From assembly GCA_021781425.1 (NCBI GenBank), contig JAJXWU010000205.1:1-42530 (forward strand): a stretch of 42,530 nucleotides of DNA, given 5' to 3'. The stretch's first letter is position 1, and every line of letters begins with the position of its first letter. The notes beneath the pieces were generated by a model. The model did not search any database. It was not told the origin of the DNA and saw only the letters and a program-made list of their open reading frames with translations. The stretch is from Pseudomonadota bacterium (GTDB lineage Bacteria; Pseudomonadota; Gammaproteobacteria; Xanthomonadales; Rhodanobacteraceae). Positions 25,267 to 33,892 of this stretch are shown here, one piece after another. The position numbers and the translations under genes are program-made.

Positions 25267-26478
25267 TCAGAATTTGTATTCCAGGCCGGCCCAGATCTTG
25301 CGCTCGTCGGTGCTGAAGCCGTCGCTGCGGTAATCGGCAAGCTTGAGCAATCCGGTCACGCATGCGGCTAACGGATAGGTCAGCATGGCGTCGAATTCAG
25401 CGCCGTAGGCGCGTCCGCCGCGGTCGGCGTGGAAATCGTGCCAGACGGCCGTCCACGCCGCCTTGCCAAAATTGCCGTTGGCGCCGATGTAGCGGTCGTC
25501 GATGCCGTCGAGCGGGGTTGTCAGAAAACGGTCGGCCCAGCCGTCGAAAGCGTGCAAGGTCGCGTAAGGCGTGGCGAAGCCGTAGCGCCCGTTGCCACCC
25601 ATTATTTCGTCGCCGGCCTTGAAGGTGATGCCACGCCACGTCAATGCCGGTTCGATCAGGCGGTAATCGGCGCTTTGCGAGGCCGGATTGTTGGCATAGC
25701 CATTCTGGTGCGCATATTCCAGCGTCCAGCCGAACTTCCAGTCGCCGTTTGCATGCGCTCCTGCCCAACGCGCACCGACGGTTTTCGTCGACAGGGTGGC
25801 TACGCTGTCGTTCTCGACCAGATAGGCGTAGCCGGTCATGGTTCCTACCGGCGTCGCCTGGCTCAGATTGAACAGATTCCCTTGCAGATCCCAGGCACGC
25901 AGCAGCGCATTGGGATTGGCGTTGCCGAACACGCGCTGCACGCGATCGAGGTACGCGTAGCGCACGACCGGACCGTCGCCGCCGAAGCCGTAGCGCAGCG
26001 ACAGCGCATCGAAGGTCTGCTCGTTCTGGCGCCAGCCGGAATTGCCGAAGAAGCGCTGGTTGTCGAAAGCCACGATCTGCCGCCCGAGCGCGGCATCAAG
26101 TCCGCCATCCGCATAACCGACGTAGGCCTCGTGGAATTCGCTGGATTGCGGATCGGCGACGATCGGATACTGCGTCTTGCCGTTCGCGGTGCTGTTGTAG
26201 TCGGCGCCGACCAGCGCCTGTACGCGATCGCCGGAAGCGACCAGCCGCCAGCCCGGCGCGAACGCCCAGCGGTAGCCGAGGCGCAGGCGCACGGTGTTGG
26301 CATCGGCATTCTTGGCGAACGCGGCGTCATCGACGCCTTCGTACCGGTAGCGCAATTCCACGATTGGCTTGTTCTGCTCCACGGCTTGCGTGGCCGCCAC
26401 CGGCGGTGCGGCGGCGGTTAATGCCAGGATCAGGAAAAGATACGGCGCCCCGAGGCGCGAGCATCGGCGGGAATGCAT
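25267..26478 (-). CDS. Outer-membrane porin, alginate-export (AlgE-like) family
   Basis: The 403-residue protein has a signal peptide (about 1-32, ending PPVAA). The mature chain of alternating beta strands begins PIVELRYRYEGVDDAAFAKNADANTVRLRLGYRW, typical of Alginate_exp-type barrels. It contains GRQIVAFDNQRFFGNSGWRQNEQTFDA and ends in phenylalanine (KIWAGLEYKF). GGAG precedes the ATG at 26478. The family name does not imply alginate export here. The gene diverges from nirK across a 190-bp region with two FNR boxes and may allow entry of nitrite or another solute. Confidence 0.85.
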   Translation of the reverse strand: MHSRRCSRLGAPYLFLILALTAAAPPVAATQAVEQNKPIVELRYRYEGVDDAAFAKNADANTVRLRLGYRWAFAPGWRLVASGDRVQALVGADYNSTANGKTQYPIVADPQSSEFHEAYVGYADGGLDAALGRQIVAFDNQRFFGNSGWRQNEQTFDALSLRYGFGGDGPVVRYAYLDRVQRVFGNANPNALLRAWDLQGNLFNLSQATPVGTMTGYAYLVENDSVATLSTKTVGARWAGAHANGDWKFGWTLEYAHQNGYANNPASQSADYRLIEPALTWRGITFKAGDEIMGGNGRYGFATPYATLHAFDGWADRFLTTPLDGIDDRYIGANGNFGKAAWTAVWHDFHADRGGRAYGAEFDAMLTYPLAACVTGLLKLADYRSDGFSTDERKIWAGLEYKF

Positions 26479-26544
26479 GATGTGTTCTCCGATTGCATGA
26501 CGTTGGATTCGGGTGCAATCTGCAACCGGTTTTTTCCTTCGGCC

Positions 26545-26558
26545 TTGACCGGGATCAA
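26545..26558. promoter_or_regulatory. FNR box facing the porin gene
   Basis: TTGACCGGGATCAA matches the FNR consensus at 9 of 10 positions. A class II arrangement toward the porin puts the start near 26510, with CAGATT (3 of 6) at -10 and a 32-base leader. It could also act as a distant site for nirK. Confidence 0.6.
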
Positions 26559-26593
26559 GAACGTCTGCGATGTGCCGATGCATGCCGCATCGC

Positions 26594-26635
26594 TTGATTC
26601 CGATCAAGGTTGTCGCACCATCCGCTTTCGACAAT
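26594..26635 (+). promoter_or_regulatory. FNR box and -10 element of nirK
   Basis: TTGATTCCGATCAA (26594-26607) is a perfect 10 of 10 match to TTGAT-N4-ATCAA. A class II position puts transcription start at about 26642, and GACAAT (26630-26635, 4 of 6) occupies the -10. The leader would be 28 bases with GGAGAAG before the ATG. Confidence 0.75.
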
Positions 26636-26669
26636 GCGCGCATCGTTCGACTACAGCGGAGAAGCCATC

Positions 26670-28085
26670 ATGAAAACGTCCAATGCCATCATTGCGTGCA
26701 TCGCACTGACCGCTGCCGGCTTCGGTGTGCCGTCGCATGCGGCAGCGGCTGCGGCAGCGCCGGGCTCCGGCACGCGGATCGAGGAAAAGCTGGTGGCTCC
26801 GCCGAACGTGCCGCCGCCGATCCACCGCGACCAGCCGGCGCGCGTAGTCGTGCACCTGGAGACGCGCGAAGTCGTCAAGGAAATCGCCGACGGTGTGCGT
26901 TACGATTTCTGGACTTTCAACGGCAGCGTGCCCGGTCCGCTGATCCGCGTGCGCGAAGGCGACACCGTCGAGTTGCACCTGCGCAACGACCCCAGCTCGC
27001 ACATGGCGCACAACATCGACCTGCACGCGGTCATGGGGCCGGGTGGCGGCGCCGCCGCCACCGTCACGCCTCCCGGCCACGAGAGCGTGTTCGCGTTCAA
27101 GGCCATGCGCGCCGGCCTGTTCGTCTACCACTGCGCCACCGCGCCGGTGCCGATGCACATCGCCAACGGCATGTACGGAATGATCCTGGTGGAACCGCCG
27201 CAGGGACTGCCCAGGGCCGACAAGGAGTACTACGTGATGCAGGGCGATTTCTACACCGCCGGCGCCTATCACGAGCCGGGCCAGCAAGCCTTCGACATGC
27301 AGAAACTGCTGCTGGAGCAGCCGACCTACGTGCTCTTCAACGGCCGCGAAGGATCGCTCAGCGGCGACAGCGCGCTGACCTCCAAAGTCGGCGACACCGT
27401 GCGTCTGTTTGTCGGCGATGGCGGACCGAACCTGGCGTCGAGTTTCCACGTCATCGGCCAGATCTTCGACGACGTCGCCATCGAGGGCGGCAGTCTGGTC
27501 AATCACAACGTGCAGACCACGCTGATCCCGGCCGGTGGGGCGACGATGGTCGACCTCAAGACCCTGGTGCCCGGAACATTCCTGCTGGTGGACCATTCCA
27601 TCACCCGCGCCTTCATGCAGGGCGCGCTGGGCGAACTCAAGGTAGCCGGCGCCGCGCAACCGGCGTTGTACGAGAAGATTTCCAGCGGCCCGATCCCCGG
27701 CGCCGCGGTGGCCGCAAGCGCCCCCGCCGTCACCGCCTCGCGCGATGCAACGGCCGAGGGCAAACGCGTGTTCACGCAGATCTGTTCCGCCTGCCATCAA
27801 GGCAATGCGATGGGTCTGCCCGGCGCGTTTCCGCCGCTGGCGATGTCCGATTACCTCAACGCCGATCCGCACCGCGCCATCGGCATCGTGCTGCATGGCT
27901 TGAGCGGCAAGATTACCGTGAACAGCACCGGCTACGAAAACGTCATGCCTGCGCTGGGCGGGCAGCTGAGCGACGCCGAGATCGCCAACGTGTTGACCTA
28001 TGTGCTCAACAATTTCAACAACCAGGGCGGCACGATCAGTACCGATCAGGTCAAGGCGGTGCGCACCCGGGGTCAGCAACCCTGA
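26670..28085 (+). CDS. nirK: Copper nitrite reductase with fused C-terminal cytochrome c
   Basis: NirK reduces nitrite to nitric oxide in the periplasm. The 471-residue precursor has a signal peptide (about 1-25), two cupredoxin domains (about 55-325) and a cytochrome c domain (about 360-455). Type 1 copper ligands are H114, C155, H163 and M168; type 2 ligands are H119, H154 and H309. D117 and H260 are the catalytic pair. The stretch [17 protein letters not shown] places it in the AniA-like class. The haem site is C372-S-A-C-H376, with M426 (ENVMPALGG) as probable axial ligand. The fusion resembles the three-domain enzyme of Ralstonia pickettii and lets the enzyme take electrons directly. The ATG at 26670 follows GGAGAAG. 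Confidence 0.96.
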   Translation: MKTSNAIIACIALTAAGFGVPSHAAAAAAAPGSGTRIEEKLVAPPNVPPPIHRDQPARVVVHLETREVVKEIADGVRYDFWTFNGSVPGPLIRVREGDTVELHLRNDPSSHMAHNIDLHAVMGPGGGAAATVTPPGHESVFAFKAMRAGLFVYHCATAPVPMHIANGMYGMILVEPPQGLPRADKEYYVMQGDFYTAGAYHEPGQQAFDMQKLLLEQPTYVLFNGREGSLSGDSALTSKVGDTVRLFVGDGGPNLASSFHVIGQIFDDVAIEGGSLVNHNVQTTLIPAGGATMVDLKTLVPGTFLLVDHSITRAFMQGALGELKVAGAAQPALYEKISSGPIPGAAVAASAPAVTASRDATAEGKRVFTQICSACHQGNAMGLPGAFPPLAMSDYLNADPHRAIGIVLHGLSGKITVNSTGYENVMPALGGQLSDAEIANVLTYVLNNFNNQGGTISTDQVKAVRTRGQQP

Positions 28086-28086
28086 C

Positions 28087-28884
28087 ATGCGCACGACCAG
28101 CGGCATGACGCGGTGCCACAGCTTGCCGGGTCTCGCCCTGCTTGCCGTGGTCGCAGCGACGGCCCATGCCAGTGCCGATTACCGGCCGTTGCCGGCCGCC
28201 GCGTTTCGCAGCGCGCTGGCCATCGATGGTGCGTCCGCACGCATTGCTCTGCCTGCGTTCGCGATGCGAACGGAGCCGGTGACGGTCGCGGAATTCGCCG
28301 CATTCCTGACGCGGCATCGGCAATGGCGGCGCGACCGCATCCTGCCGTTCTATGCGAATGCGGACTACCTGCGTGATTGGCGAACGCCGACCGTCGCCGG
28401 CCCCGAGTTCGCCGACCGCCAGCCGATAACCCAGGTCAGCTGGTTCGCTGCACGCGCCTACTGCGCCAGCGAACATGCGCGCCTGCCACGCTGGTATGAG
28501 TGGGAATACGCCGCGGCAGCCGATGCGACGCGACCCGATGCACGCAGCGATCCATTGCGCAACCAGCGCCTGCTCGCCGACATCCTGCGCGCCGGCGGCG
28601 AGCCGCCGCGGCTGATCGGAACGCAGCCGGCGAATGTCTACGGAATCGCCGACCTGGGCAGCCTGGTGTGGGAATGGACCGAAGACTACGCAGCGCTGTT
28701 TCCGAATGCCGACGCGCGTGTGGCTGGCGGCGGCCCGGTAGTGGCGCTGTGCGGCGGCTCCGCGCTCGCCTTCGCTGCCAAGAACGAGTACGCGCTGATG
28801 TTGCGCGTGGCGGCGCTGACCGCACTCAAGCCGGTCGATGCTTCGCCGCATGTCGGCTTTCGCTGTGTGCGCGACCCGGAATGA
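28087..28884 (+). CDS. nirV: NirV-like formylglycine-generating-enzyme family protein
   Basis: The 265-residue protein starts one base after the nirK stop. A signal peptide (to about A29) precedes an FGE-sulfatase (SUMF1) domain: MRTEPVTVAEFAAFL, PITQVSWFAARAYCASEHARLPRWYEWEYAAA, LGSLVWEWTEDY and HVGFRCVRD. NirV genes of this family lie next to nirK in many denitrifiers; their role is unsettled and may concern copper-site maturation. The formylglycine-type active cysteines are not evident, so catalysis of that kind should not be assumed. Confidence 0.85.
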   Translation: MRTTSGMTRCHSLPGLALLAVVAATAHASADYRPLPAAAFRSALAIDGASARIALPAFAMRTEPVTVAEFAAFLTRHRQWRRDRILPFYANADYLRDWRTPTVAGPEFADRQPITQVSWFAARAYCASEHARLPRWYEWEYAAAADATRPDARSDPLRNQRLLADILRAGGEPPRLIGTQPANVYGIADLGSLVWEWTEDYAALFPNADARVAGGGPVVALCGGSALAFAAKNEYALMLRVAALTALKPVDASPHVGFRCVRDPE

Positions 28885-29477
28885 GCATGGCGCGCGCGGC
28901 TCTGGCGTGGCTGTTGTGCATTCCGCTTCTTGCGGGCGCACGCGCCGGGGCTGCACCGCCCGGTCGCGCCGATCTGCCCGCGGACTCGCTCTATCGCATC
29001 GCCCCGCTGCAACTGCGCGACCAGGATGGCGCGCGTTTCGATCTGGCTTCGCTGCGCGGCCGGCCGGTCGTGCTCGGCATGTTCTACGCTTCGTGCCAGG
29101 TGGTATGCCCACTGCAGATCGATACGCTCAAGCGCCTGCAACGTGCGCTGCCGCAGGCGCTGCAGGTAGTGTTGATCAGCTTCGATCCGGCACACGACGG
29201 CGTGGCGCGTCTGCACGCGGTCGCCGCCGGGCATCGCGTGCGCGCGCCGGCGTTTCGGCTGACCCGGCTGGAGCACGGCGATCTTGACGCGCTCGGCGCG
29301 GTGCTCGGCATCGCCTGGCGGATCCTGCCCGGCGGCGGCGGCTACAGCCACAACGTCGTCTTCAACCTGCTCGATCGCGACGGCCGCATCGCCGCGCGCT
29401 CGGAAAAGATGGATGGTCTGGACGCGGATTTCGTGGCGGCAGCGCAGAAGGCGCTGGCGCAATCCGCGTCGAATTGA
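28881..29477 (+). CDS. SCO1/SenC-type copper chaperone
   Basis: The 198-residue protein has an N-terminal signal or anchor (about 1-24) and a thioredoxin-like SCO fold. The copper site C72-x3-C76 (FYASCQVVCPLQI) and the distal histidine H157 (GYSHNVVF) are present. SCO proteins deliver copper to cytochrome oxidase or, in nitrite and nitrous-oxide reductase clusters, to those enzymes. The start overlaps nirV as ATGA, so the gene is coupled to nirK-nirV and probably serves NirK. Confidence 0.9.
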   Translation: MSMARAALAWLLCIPLLAGARAGAAPPGRADLPADSLYRIAPLQLRDQDGARFDLASLRGRPVVLGMFYASCQVVCPLQIDTLKRLQRALPQALQVVLISFDPAHDGVARLHAVAAGHRVRAPAFRLTRLEHGDLDALGAVLGIAWRILPGGGGYSHNVVFNLLDRDGRIAARSEKMDGLDADFVAAAQKALAQSASN

Positions 29478-29560
29478 AGGCACCTGTCCAAGGTCGGATT
29501 GACGCGACCGGCGCGTACGCGGATTGTGGCGTTCCTGAATTTCTTGCGGGAATGCGCGCA

Positions 29561-29989
29561 ATGGGTGTCCGTTTATCGTGTCTCGCGTCCGTTGCGTGGT
29601 TGGCCTTGATTGCGGCGCACTCGGCATTCGCCGCGAACTTCACGGTTATGGTCGGCCAGAATGGTTCCGGCCAGTCGGCCTTCGCGTTCAATCCATCCGC
29701 ATTGACGATCCATACCGGCGATAGCGTCACGTTCACCAACTTCTGCCCCGGCGGTTCGTGCGGTTTCCACAATGTCGACTCGACCGGCGGACCGACCCCG
29801 TTCAAGTGTTCGGTAAATTGCGCGAGCACCAATACTCCGAACTCCACCGCATGGAGCGACGTGGTGACATTCCCGACGCAGGGCACCATCACCTACCAAT
29901 GCGATCAGCATTTTAGTTTCGGCATGACCGGCACGATCAACGTGCTGTCCTCGGTGCCGGTGCGGCTGCAATCGTTCGAGGTGAATTGA
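29561..29989 (+). CDS. Secreted plastocyanin-like cupredoxin
   Basis: The 142-residue protein has a signal peptide (about 1-25, ending SAFAA) and a single cupredoxin domain. The type 1 copper ligands appear to be H70 (CGFHNVDS), C114, H117 and M122 (YQCDQHFSFGMTG), the C-x2-H-x4-M pattern of plastocyanins. Four further cysteines (CPGGSC, KCSVNC) may form disulfides. The start at 29561 has GGGA at a fair distance; 29552 is an alternative. It follows the Sco gene by 83 bp and could carry electrons to NirK, or act in copper handling. Confidence 0.82.
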   Translation: MGVRLSCLASVAWLALIAAHSAFAANFTVMVGQNGSGQSAFAFNPSALTIHTGDSVTFTNFCPGGSCGFHNVDSTGGPTPFKCSVNCASTNTPNSTAWSDVVTFPTQGTITYQCDQHFSFGMTGTINVLSSVPVRLQSFEVN

Positions 29990-29995
29990 ACGGCC

Positions 29996-30031
29996 GAAAA
30001 CGACGATGCCGGCGCGAGGCCGGCATCGTTG
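29996..30031 (-). terminator. Terminator of the class I aldolase gene
   Basis: A perfect 11-bp stem, ACGATGCCGGC / GCCGGCATCGT, has a 5-base loop. Read on the minus strand it is followed by CGTTTTCGG, a short T-run. It lies between the convergent cupredoxin and aldolase genes and may stop transcription from both sides. Confidence 0.75.
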
Positions 30032-30047
30032 CGAACGTGTCTGCGAA

Positions 30048-31058
30048 TTACGCGGCTTTTTGCCACTGCCCCAGCGCGGCGAGTCCATTCTCTTTCGCGC
30101 GCATCGACACCGTCTTCTGCGCCTCGGCGAAGTTCTTGGCCATGTCCTTGGCCCAGAGCTTCAACGCGGCCGATTGCATGGCGCGGCCGTAACTGAAGGA
30201 CAATGGCCACGGATGCGGGCCGATCTGATTCATCGCGTTGAGGTGCGCGGTGGCTTGCTCGTCGCTCTGCCCGCCGGACAGGAACACGATGCCCGGAATC
30301 GCCGCCGGCACCGCAGCTTTCAAGCAACGCACGGTCGCTTCGGCGACTTCATCCACGTCGGCCTGCTCGGCGCAGCCCTTGCCCGAGATCACCATGCTCG
30401 CTTTCAGAATTGTGCCTTCGAGCATCACATTCTGTTCGTACAGCGATCCGAACAGCGAACGCAGCGTCGCTTCGGTCACGTCATAGCACACCTCAAGGTC
30501 GTGATCGCCGTCCATCAGCACTTCGGGTTCCACCATGGGCACTATGCCGGCCTCCTGGCATAGCGCGGCGTAGCGCGCCAGCGCGTGGCAGTTGGCCTCG
30601 ATGCAGGTGCCGGAAGGCGAATCCTCGCCGATGGTGATGACCGCGCGCCACTTGGCGAACTTGGCGCCAAGCTTGGCGTATTCGTTCAGGCGCTCGCGCA
30701 GGCCATCCAGACCTTCGGTGACCACTTCGCCGGGGAATCCGGCCAGCGACTGCGGCCCCTTGTCCACCTTGATGCCGGGCAGGATGCCGTTATCCATCAT
30801 CACCTTGGTAAACGGCACGCCGGCGCGGGTCGACTGGCGCAGGGTTTCGTCGTACAGGATCGCTCCGGAAATGTGCTCACCGAGGTTCGGTGCGGTCAGC
30901 AGCATTTCGCGGTAGGCGCGGCGATTTTCCTCGCTGTTCGGCACGTTCACCGCGGCGAAGCGCTTCGCAATCGTGTTGGTGGATTCGTCGATCGCGATGA
31001 TGCCCTTGCCGGGCGCGACCATCGCCTGGGCGATGGCTTCCAGTTGTTCGATGCTCAT
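30048..31058 (-). CDS. Class I fructose-bisphosphate aldolase
   Basis: The 336-residue cytosolic enzyme cleaves fructose-1,6-bisphosphate into two triose phosphates. It shows the eukaryote-like class I pattern: GKGIIAIDEST at the start, KWRAVITIG, the Schiff-base lysine in LEGTILKASMV, and FLSGGQSDEQAT. It is therefore not the metal-dependent class II enzyme. GGAG precedes the ATG at 31058. It is the last gene of the minus-strand glycolytic set and has its own promoter and terminator. Confidence 0.96.
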   Translation of the reverse strand: MSIEQLEAIAQAMVAPGKGIIAIDESTNTIAKRFAAVNVPNSEENRRAYREMLLTAPNLGEHISGAILYDETLRQSTRAGVPFTKVMMDNGILPGIKVDKGPQSLAGFPGEVVTEGLDGLRERLNEYAKLGAKFAKWRAVITIGEDSPSGTCIEANCHALARYAALCQEAGIVPMVEPEVLMDGDHDLEVCYDVTEATLRSLFGSLYEQNVMLEGTILKASMVISGKGCAEQADVDEVAEATVRCLKAAVPAAIPGIVFLSGGQSDEQATAHLNAMNQIGPHPWPLSFSYGRAMQSAALKLWAKDMAKNFAEAQKTVSMRAKENGLAALGQWQKAA

Positions 31059-31077
31059 GGCTGACTCCGCGGATGCG

Positions 31078-31113
31078 CGACGGCCCGAGCCGTCGGATGG
31101 GGCGCGAATTATA
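31078..31113 (-). promoter_or_regulatory. -10 element and leader hairpin of the aldolase gene
   Basis: A perfect TATAAT (31113-31108 on the minus strand) lies 50 bp before the aldolase start. No good -35 is visible. The predicted leader contains a 7-bp stem, CGACGGC / GCCGTCG, with a 4-base loop (31078-31095), upstream of the GGAG. Confidence 0.5.
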
Positions 31114-31200
31114 GTCCGGGCGGGGTCTCGGCGCGAGCCGAACTGTGGAACCTGGAATAACCGGCCGCGCTCGGCAGCTTGCGCCGGTTCTCCGGGTTCT

Positions 31201-31680
31201 CTAACGCACTGGAATCACGACGTCGTTGTCGTTGCCGTAACCGCTGAGCTTGCAAGGCGCCAACGCCCGCTCGCGCCTGGCACGATCGGCGGCATTCGGC
31301 GCTTTCGCATCCGGCAAGTTGAACGGCATCACCACATAGGTGCGCACTGGCAGGCGGCCGGAGTTCTGCGGCGTGGCCGCAAAGCGCATCCGTGAAACCA
31401 CGTTCACCGCCACTTTGGCGAGATCTCCGTCCGGAACGATCTTTTCCAGCGTGACGTCGCGCGTGCGGCCGTCGTTGCCGATGGTATACGCCACCGCCGC
31501 GCAGGTCGCCGCATTCAGATTTTTGCCGCGAAAGGGAACATTGGCTTCCTGCGCGGTCTTGGATTCCAGCAGCCAGTAACGCGCCAGATTTTCCGGCGGA
31601 ACCTTCTTCACATTTTCGACGGCAATGGCGCTGCCGGCGCACACTGTCGCAAGGATGGCGATCGATAGTTTGTTCATCAC
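31201..31680 (-). CDS. Secreted protein with TonB C-terminal-like domain
   Basis: The 159-residue protein has a signal peptide (about 1-20, MMNKLSIAILATVCAGSAIA) and a mature part with a TonB_C-like pattern: YTIGNDGRTRDVTLEKIVPDGDLAKVAVNVVSRMRF...VRTYVVMPFNL. It has no membrane anchor or proline-rich spanner, so it cannot be a full TonB. It is probably a periplasmic protein that reuses the fold. TAGGAGAAGG precedes the ATG pair at 31680/31677. It begins 6 bp after pyk and is likely co-transcribed. Confidence 0.7.
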   Translation of the reverse strand: MMNKLSIAILATVCAGSAIAVENVKKVPPENLARYWLLESKTAQEANVPFRGKNLNAATCAAVAYTIGNDGRTRDVTLEKIVPDGDLAKVAVNVVSRMRFAATPQNSGRLPVRTYVVMPFNLPDAKAPNAADRARRERALAPCKLSGYGNDNDVVIPVR

Positions 31681-31686
31681 CTTCTC

Positions 31687-33153
31687 CTACAAATCCCCCA
31701 ACCCTTCCGCCACCCCGCCTGCCCCCACGCGCAGTAACTTTAGCGTATTCGTGCCGCCATGCTGACCGGTGTGGTCGCCGTGGGTGAGGATGACACGGTC
31801 GCCCTCGGCGAGGCGCGATTGATTGTACAGATGCTGGATCGCGGCCTTGGCCGCGTGCGCGGCATCCACGCCGTGCGGATCGAACTCGACCGGAATAACG
31901 TCGCGCAAAAGCAGCATGCGCCGGCGCGCGGCCTCGCGCCGCGACAACGCATAGATCGGAACCGCCGAGCGGTAGCGCGACAGCCATTGCGCAGTGGCGC
32001 CGGATTCGGTCAGCGCCACGATCGCGCGCGGGTCGACCTGTGCGGACAGGAACATTGCCGCCATCGCCACGGCCTGATCGGTACGGTCGAACTTGTGCGT
32101 GCCCGGCTGATAGCGCTCGGTGGTATCGAACTGGTGTTCGGCGCCCAGACACACGCGCCGCATCGCCGCCACCGCCTTGTCGGGATGCTTGCCGGCGGCG
32201 GTTTCCTGCGACAGCATTACCGCGTCGGTGCCGTCGAGTACGGCGTTGGCAACGTCGAGCACTTCGGCACGCGTGGGAATCGGCGACTCGACCATCGACT
32301 GCATCATCTGCGTGGCGGTGATCACCGCCTTGTTGCGCGAGAGCGCCTCGCGGATGATCTTCTTCTGGATGCCGGGCAACTCGGCGTCACCGATTTCCAC
32401 GCCCAGATCGCCGCGCGCGACCATCACCGCGTCGGAGGCGTCGATGATCTCACCGAGCGCGACGATCGCCTCGGCGCGTTCGATTTTCGCCACCAACGCT
32501 GCGCTGCCACCCGCCGCGCGCAGAAGTTTGCGGCTTTCGATCATGTCCGCGGCGGACTTGGCGAAGGACACGGCCAGGAAGTCCGCGCCCAGTTCCGCGG
32601 CAAGCCGGATGTCGAGCTTGTCCTTTTCCGCGAGCGCAGCCAGCGACAGACCGCCGCCGAGGCGGTTGATGCCCTTGCGGTCGGAGAGCGCGCCGCCCAC
32701 GGCAACGACAGTGCGGATCGTGGTGCCGTCGATGCGTTCCACGCCAAGCGCGATCAGGCCGTCGTCAAGCAGCAGGGTGTCGCCTGCGCGTACATCGTTA
32801 TACAAATCCAGATAGCTCACGCCGACCCGATGCACATCGCCCGGCGCGGCGTTGGCGTCGCACTCGAGCGCGAACGGCTGGCCCGGCTCCAGCATGACCG
32901 GCGCAGAGGCAAATTTCGCAATGCGGATTTTCGGACCCTGCAGATCGGCGAGCACACCAACCTCGCGCCCGAGACTGGCGGCGGCGGCGCGCGCCTCGCG
33001 CGCGCGCCGGCGATGATCGTCCGCCGCGCCATGCGACAGATTCAGGCGCACCACGTCGGCGCCTTCGACGAGAATCTTCTCCAGCATTCCCGGCGCGTCG
33101 GTGGCCGGACCGAGTGTGGCGATGATCTTGGTGCGGCGCAGTTGCGAATCCAT
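31687..33153 (-). CDS. pyk: Pyruvate kinase
   Basis: The 488-residue enzyme converts phosphoenolpyruvate and ADP to pyruvate and ATP. Features are the N-terminal RRTKIIATLGPAT, VVRLNLSHG, DLQGPKIRI, the substrate-loop lysine region LVAKIERAEA and the signature VMVARGDLGVE. The C-terminal allosteric-type domain ends near TNTLKLLRVG. The start is the ATG at 33153. A short inverted repeat (GGAATC...GATTCC, 33157-33177) covers its leader. It diverges from a PH-like membrane protein. Confidence 0.97.
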   Translation of the reverse strand: MDSQLRRTKIIATLGPATDAPGMLEKILVEGADVVRLNLSHGAADDHRRRAREARAAAASLGREVGVLADLQGPKIRIAKFASAPVMLEPGQPFALECDANAAPGDVHRVGVSYLDLYNDVRAGDTLLLDDGLIALGVERIDGTTIRTVVAVGGALSDRKGINRLGGGLSLAALAEKDKLDIRLAAELGADFLAVSFAKSAADMIESRKLLRAAGGSAALVAKIERAEAIVALGEIIDASDAVMVARGDLGVEIGDAELPGIQKKIIREALSRNKAVITATQMMQSMVESPIPTRAEVLDVANAVLDGTDAVMLSQETAAGKHPDKAVAAMRRVCLGAEHQFDTTERYQPGTHKFDRTDQAVAMAAMFLSAQVDPRAIVALTESGATAQWLSRYRSAVPIYALSRREAARRRMLLLRDVIPVEFDPHGVDAAHAAKAAIQHLYNQSRLAEGDRVILTHGDHTGQHGGTNTLKLLRVGAGGVAEGLGDL

Positions 33154-33213
33154 GCGGGAATCCCGAAAGAAGATTCCTTAAACTACCACAGCATTGCTTG
33201 CGAGGAACGGCGT

Positions 33214-33768
33214 ATGAGCGATATCGACGAAGGCAAGGGACTGGACCTTGCAGGATCGAAGAGCAAACCGCTTTGGTGGCTGCTGATAATTGCAGCCATT
33301 CCGATTGCTGGGTTTACGGCGGCGCTGCTACTTGCGCCTCGTTACACCGCATACGTCGCTTCCACGCACGCGCTCGACTTGCGTTTCGCCGCGCCCGTGC
33401 TGGTGCTGCTCGTGCTGCTCGTGATCGCGAAAACGATCGCGGGCGCAGGTGTGTGCGTCGATCAAGGCGTCCTCATCATCCACACCAGCGTCGGCACCAA
33501 ACGCATCCCACTCGCGAACCTGCGCGCGCACGGCGTGCGCATCGTGAATTTCAGCGAGCATCCCGAACTGTGCCCCATCATCAAACTTTGGGGCACTGGC
33601 CTGCCTGGCTTTGCCGGTGGGTGGTTCAAGCTGCGCAATGGCGACAAGGCTGTGTGTGTGTTGCTGGATCGAAGCCAAATAAGCTGGCTGCACAGCAACG
33701 AAGACAAACTTACGCTGTTGCTATCTCTGGCCGAGCCGGAAAAGCTGCGCGCGATGCTGGAGCACTGA
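33214..33768 (+). CDS. Membrane protein with bacterial PH-like domain
   Basis: The 184-residue protein has two N-terminal membrane helices (about 20-44 and 57-75). A soluble C-terminal half follows (about 82-184, VCVDQGVLIIHTSVGTKRIPLANLRAHGVRIVNF). Its beta-rich pattern resembles bacterial PH domains of the YdbT/DUF304 sort. The ATG at 33214 has GAGGAA upstream; the frame is open far upstream as shadow of pyk. It ends at the second REP-type repeat. Function unknown. Confidence 0.75.
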   Translation: MSDIDEGKGLDLAGSKSKPLWWLLIIAAIPIAGFTAALLLAPRYTAYVASTHALDLRFAAPVLVLLVLLVIAKTIAGAGVCVDQGVLIIHTSVGTKRIPLANLRAHGVRIVNFSEHPELCPIIKLWGTGLPGFAGGWFKLRNGDKAVCVLLDRSQISWLHSNEDKLTLLLSLAEPEKLRAMLEH

Positions 33769-33778
33769 ACCGTCAATT

Positions 33779-33888
33779 CCGTTCGTGTTGAGCGTAGCGG
33801 AGCAAGGCTCCGCGAAGTCGAAACACCTGACTGTGATAGTCACAACCCTTCGACTTCGCGCCTGCGGCGCTACGCCCAGGGCGAACGG
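33779..33888. repeat. REP-type paired inverted repeat, copy 2
   Basis: This copy has the same paired arms as at 13417-13515 but in reverse orientation. It begins CCGTTCGTGTTGAGCG and ends CCCAGGGCGAACGG, with the shared blocks GCGAAGTCGAAACAC and CCCTTCGACTTCGCG facing across a short spacer. It again lies between convergent genes (PH-like and pgk), 4 bp from the pgk stop. Confidence 0.75.
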
Positions 33889-33892
33889 TCAT

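Noticed and set aside
25267-26478. Alginate biosynthesis link for the porin
   Set aside because: No alginate genes are nearby; the family name covers porins with many substrates.
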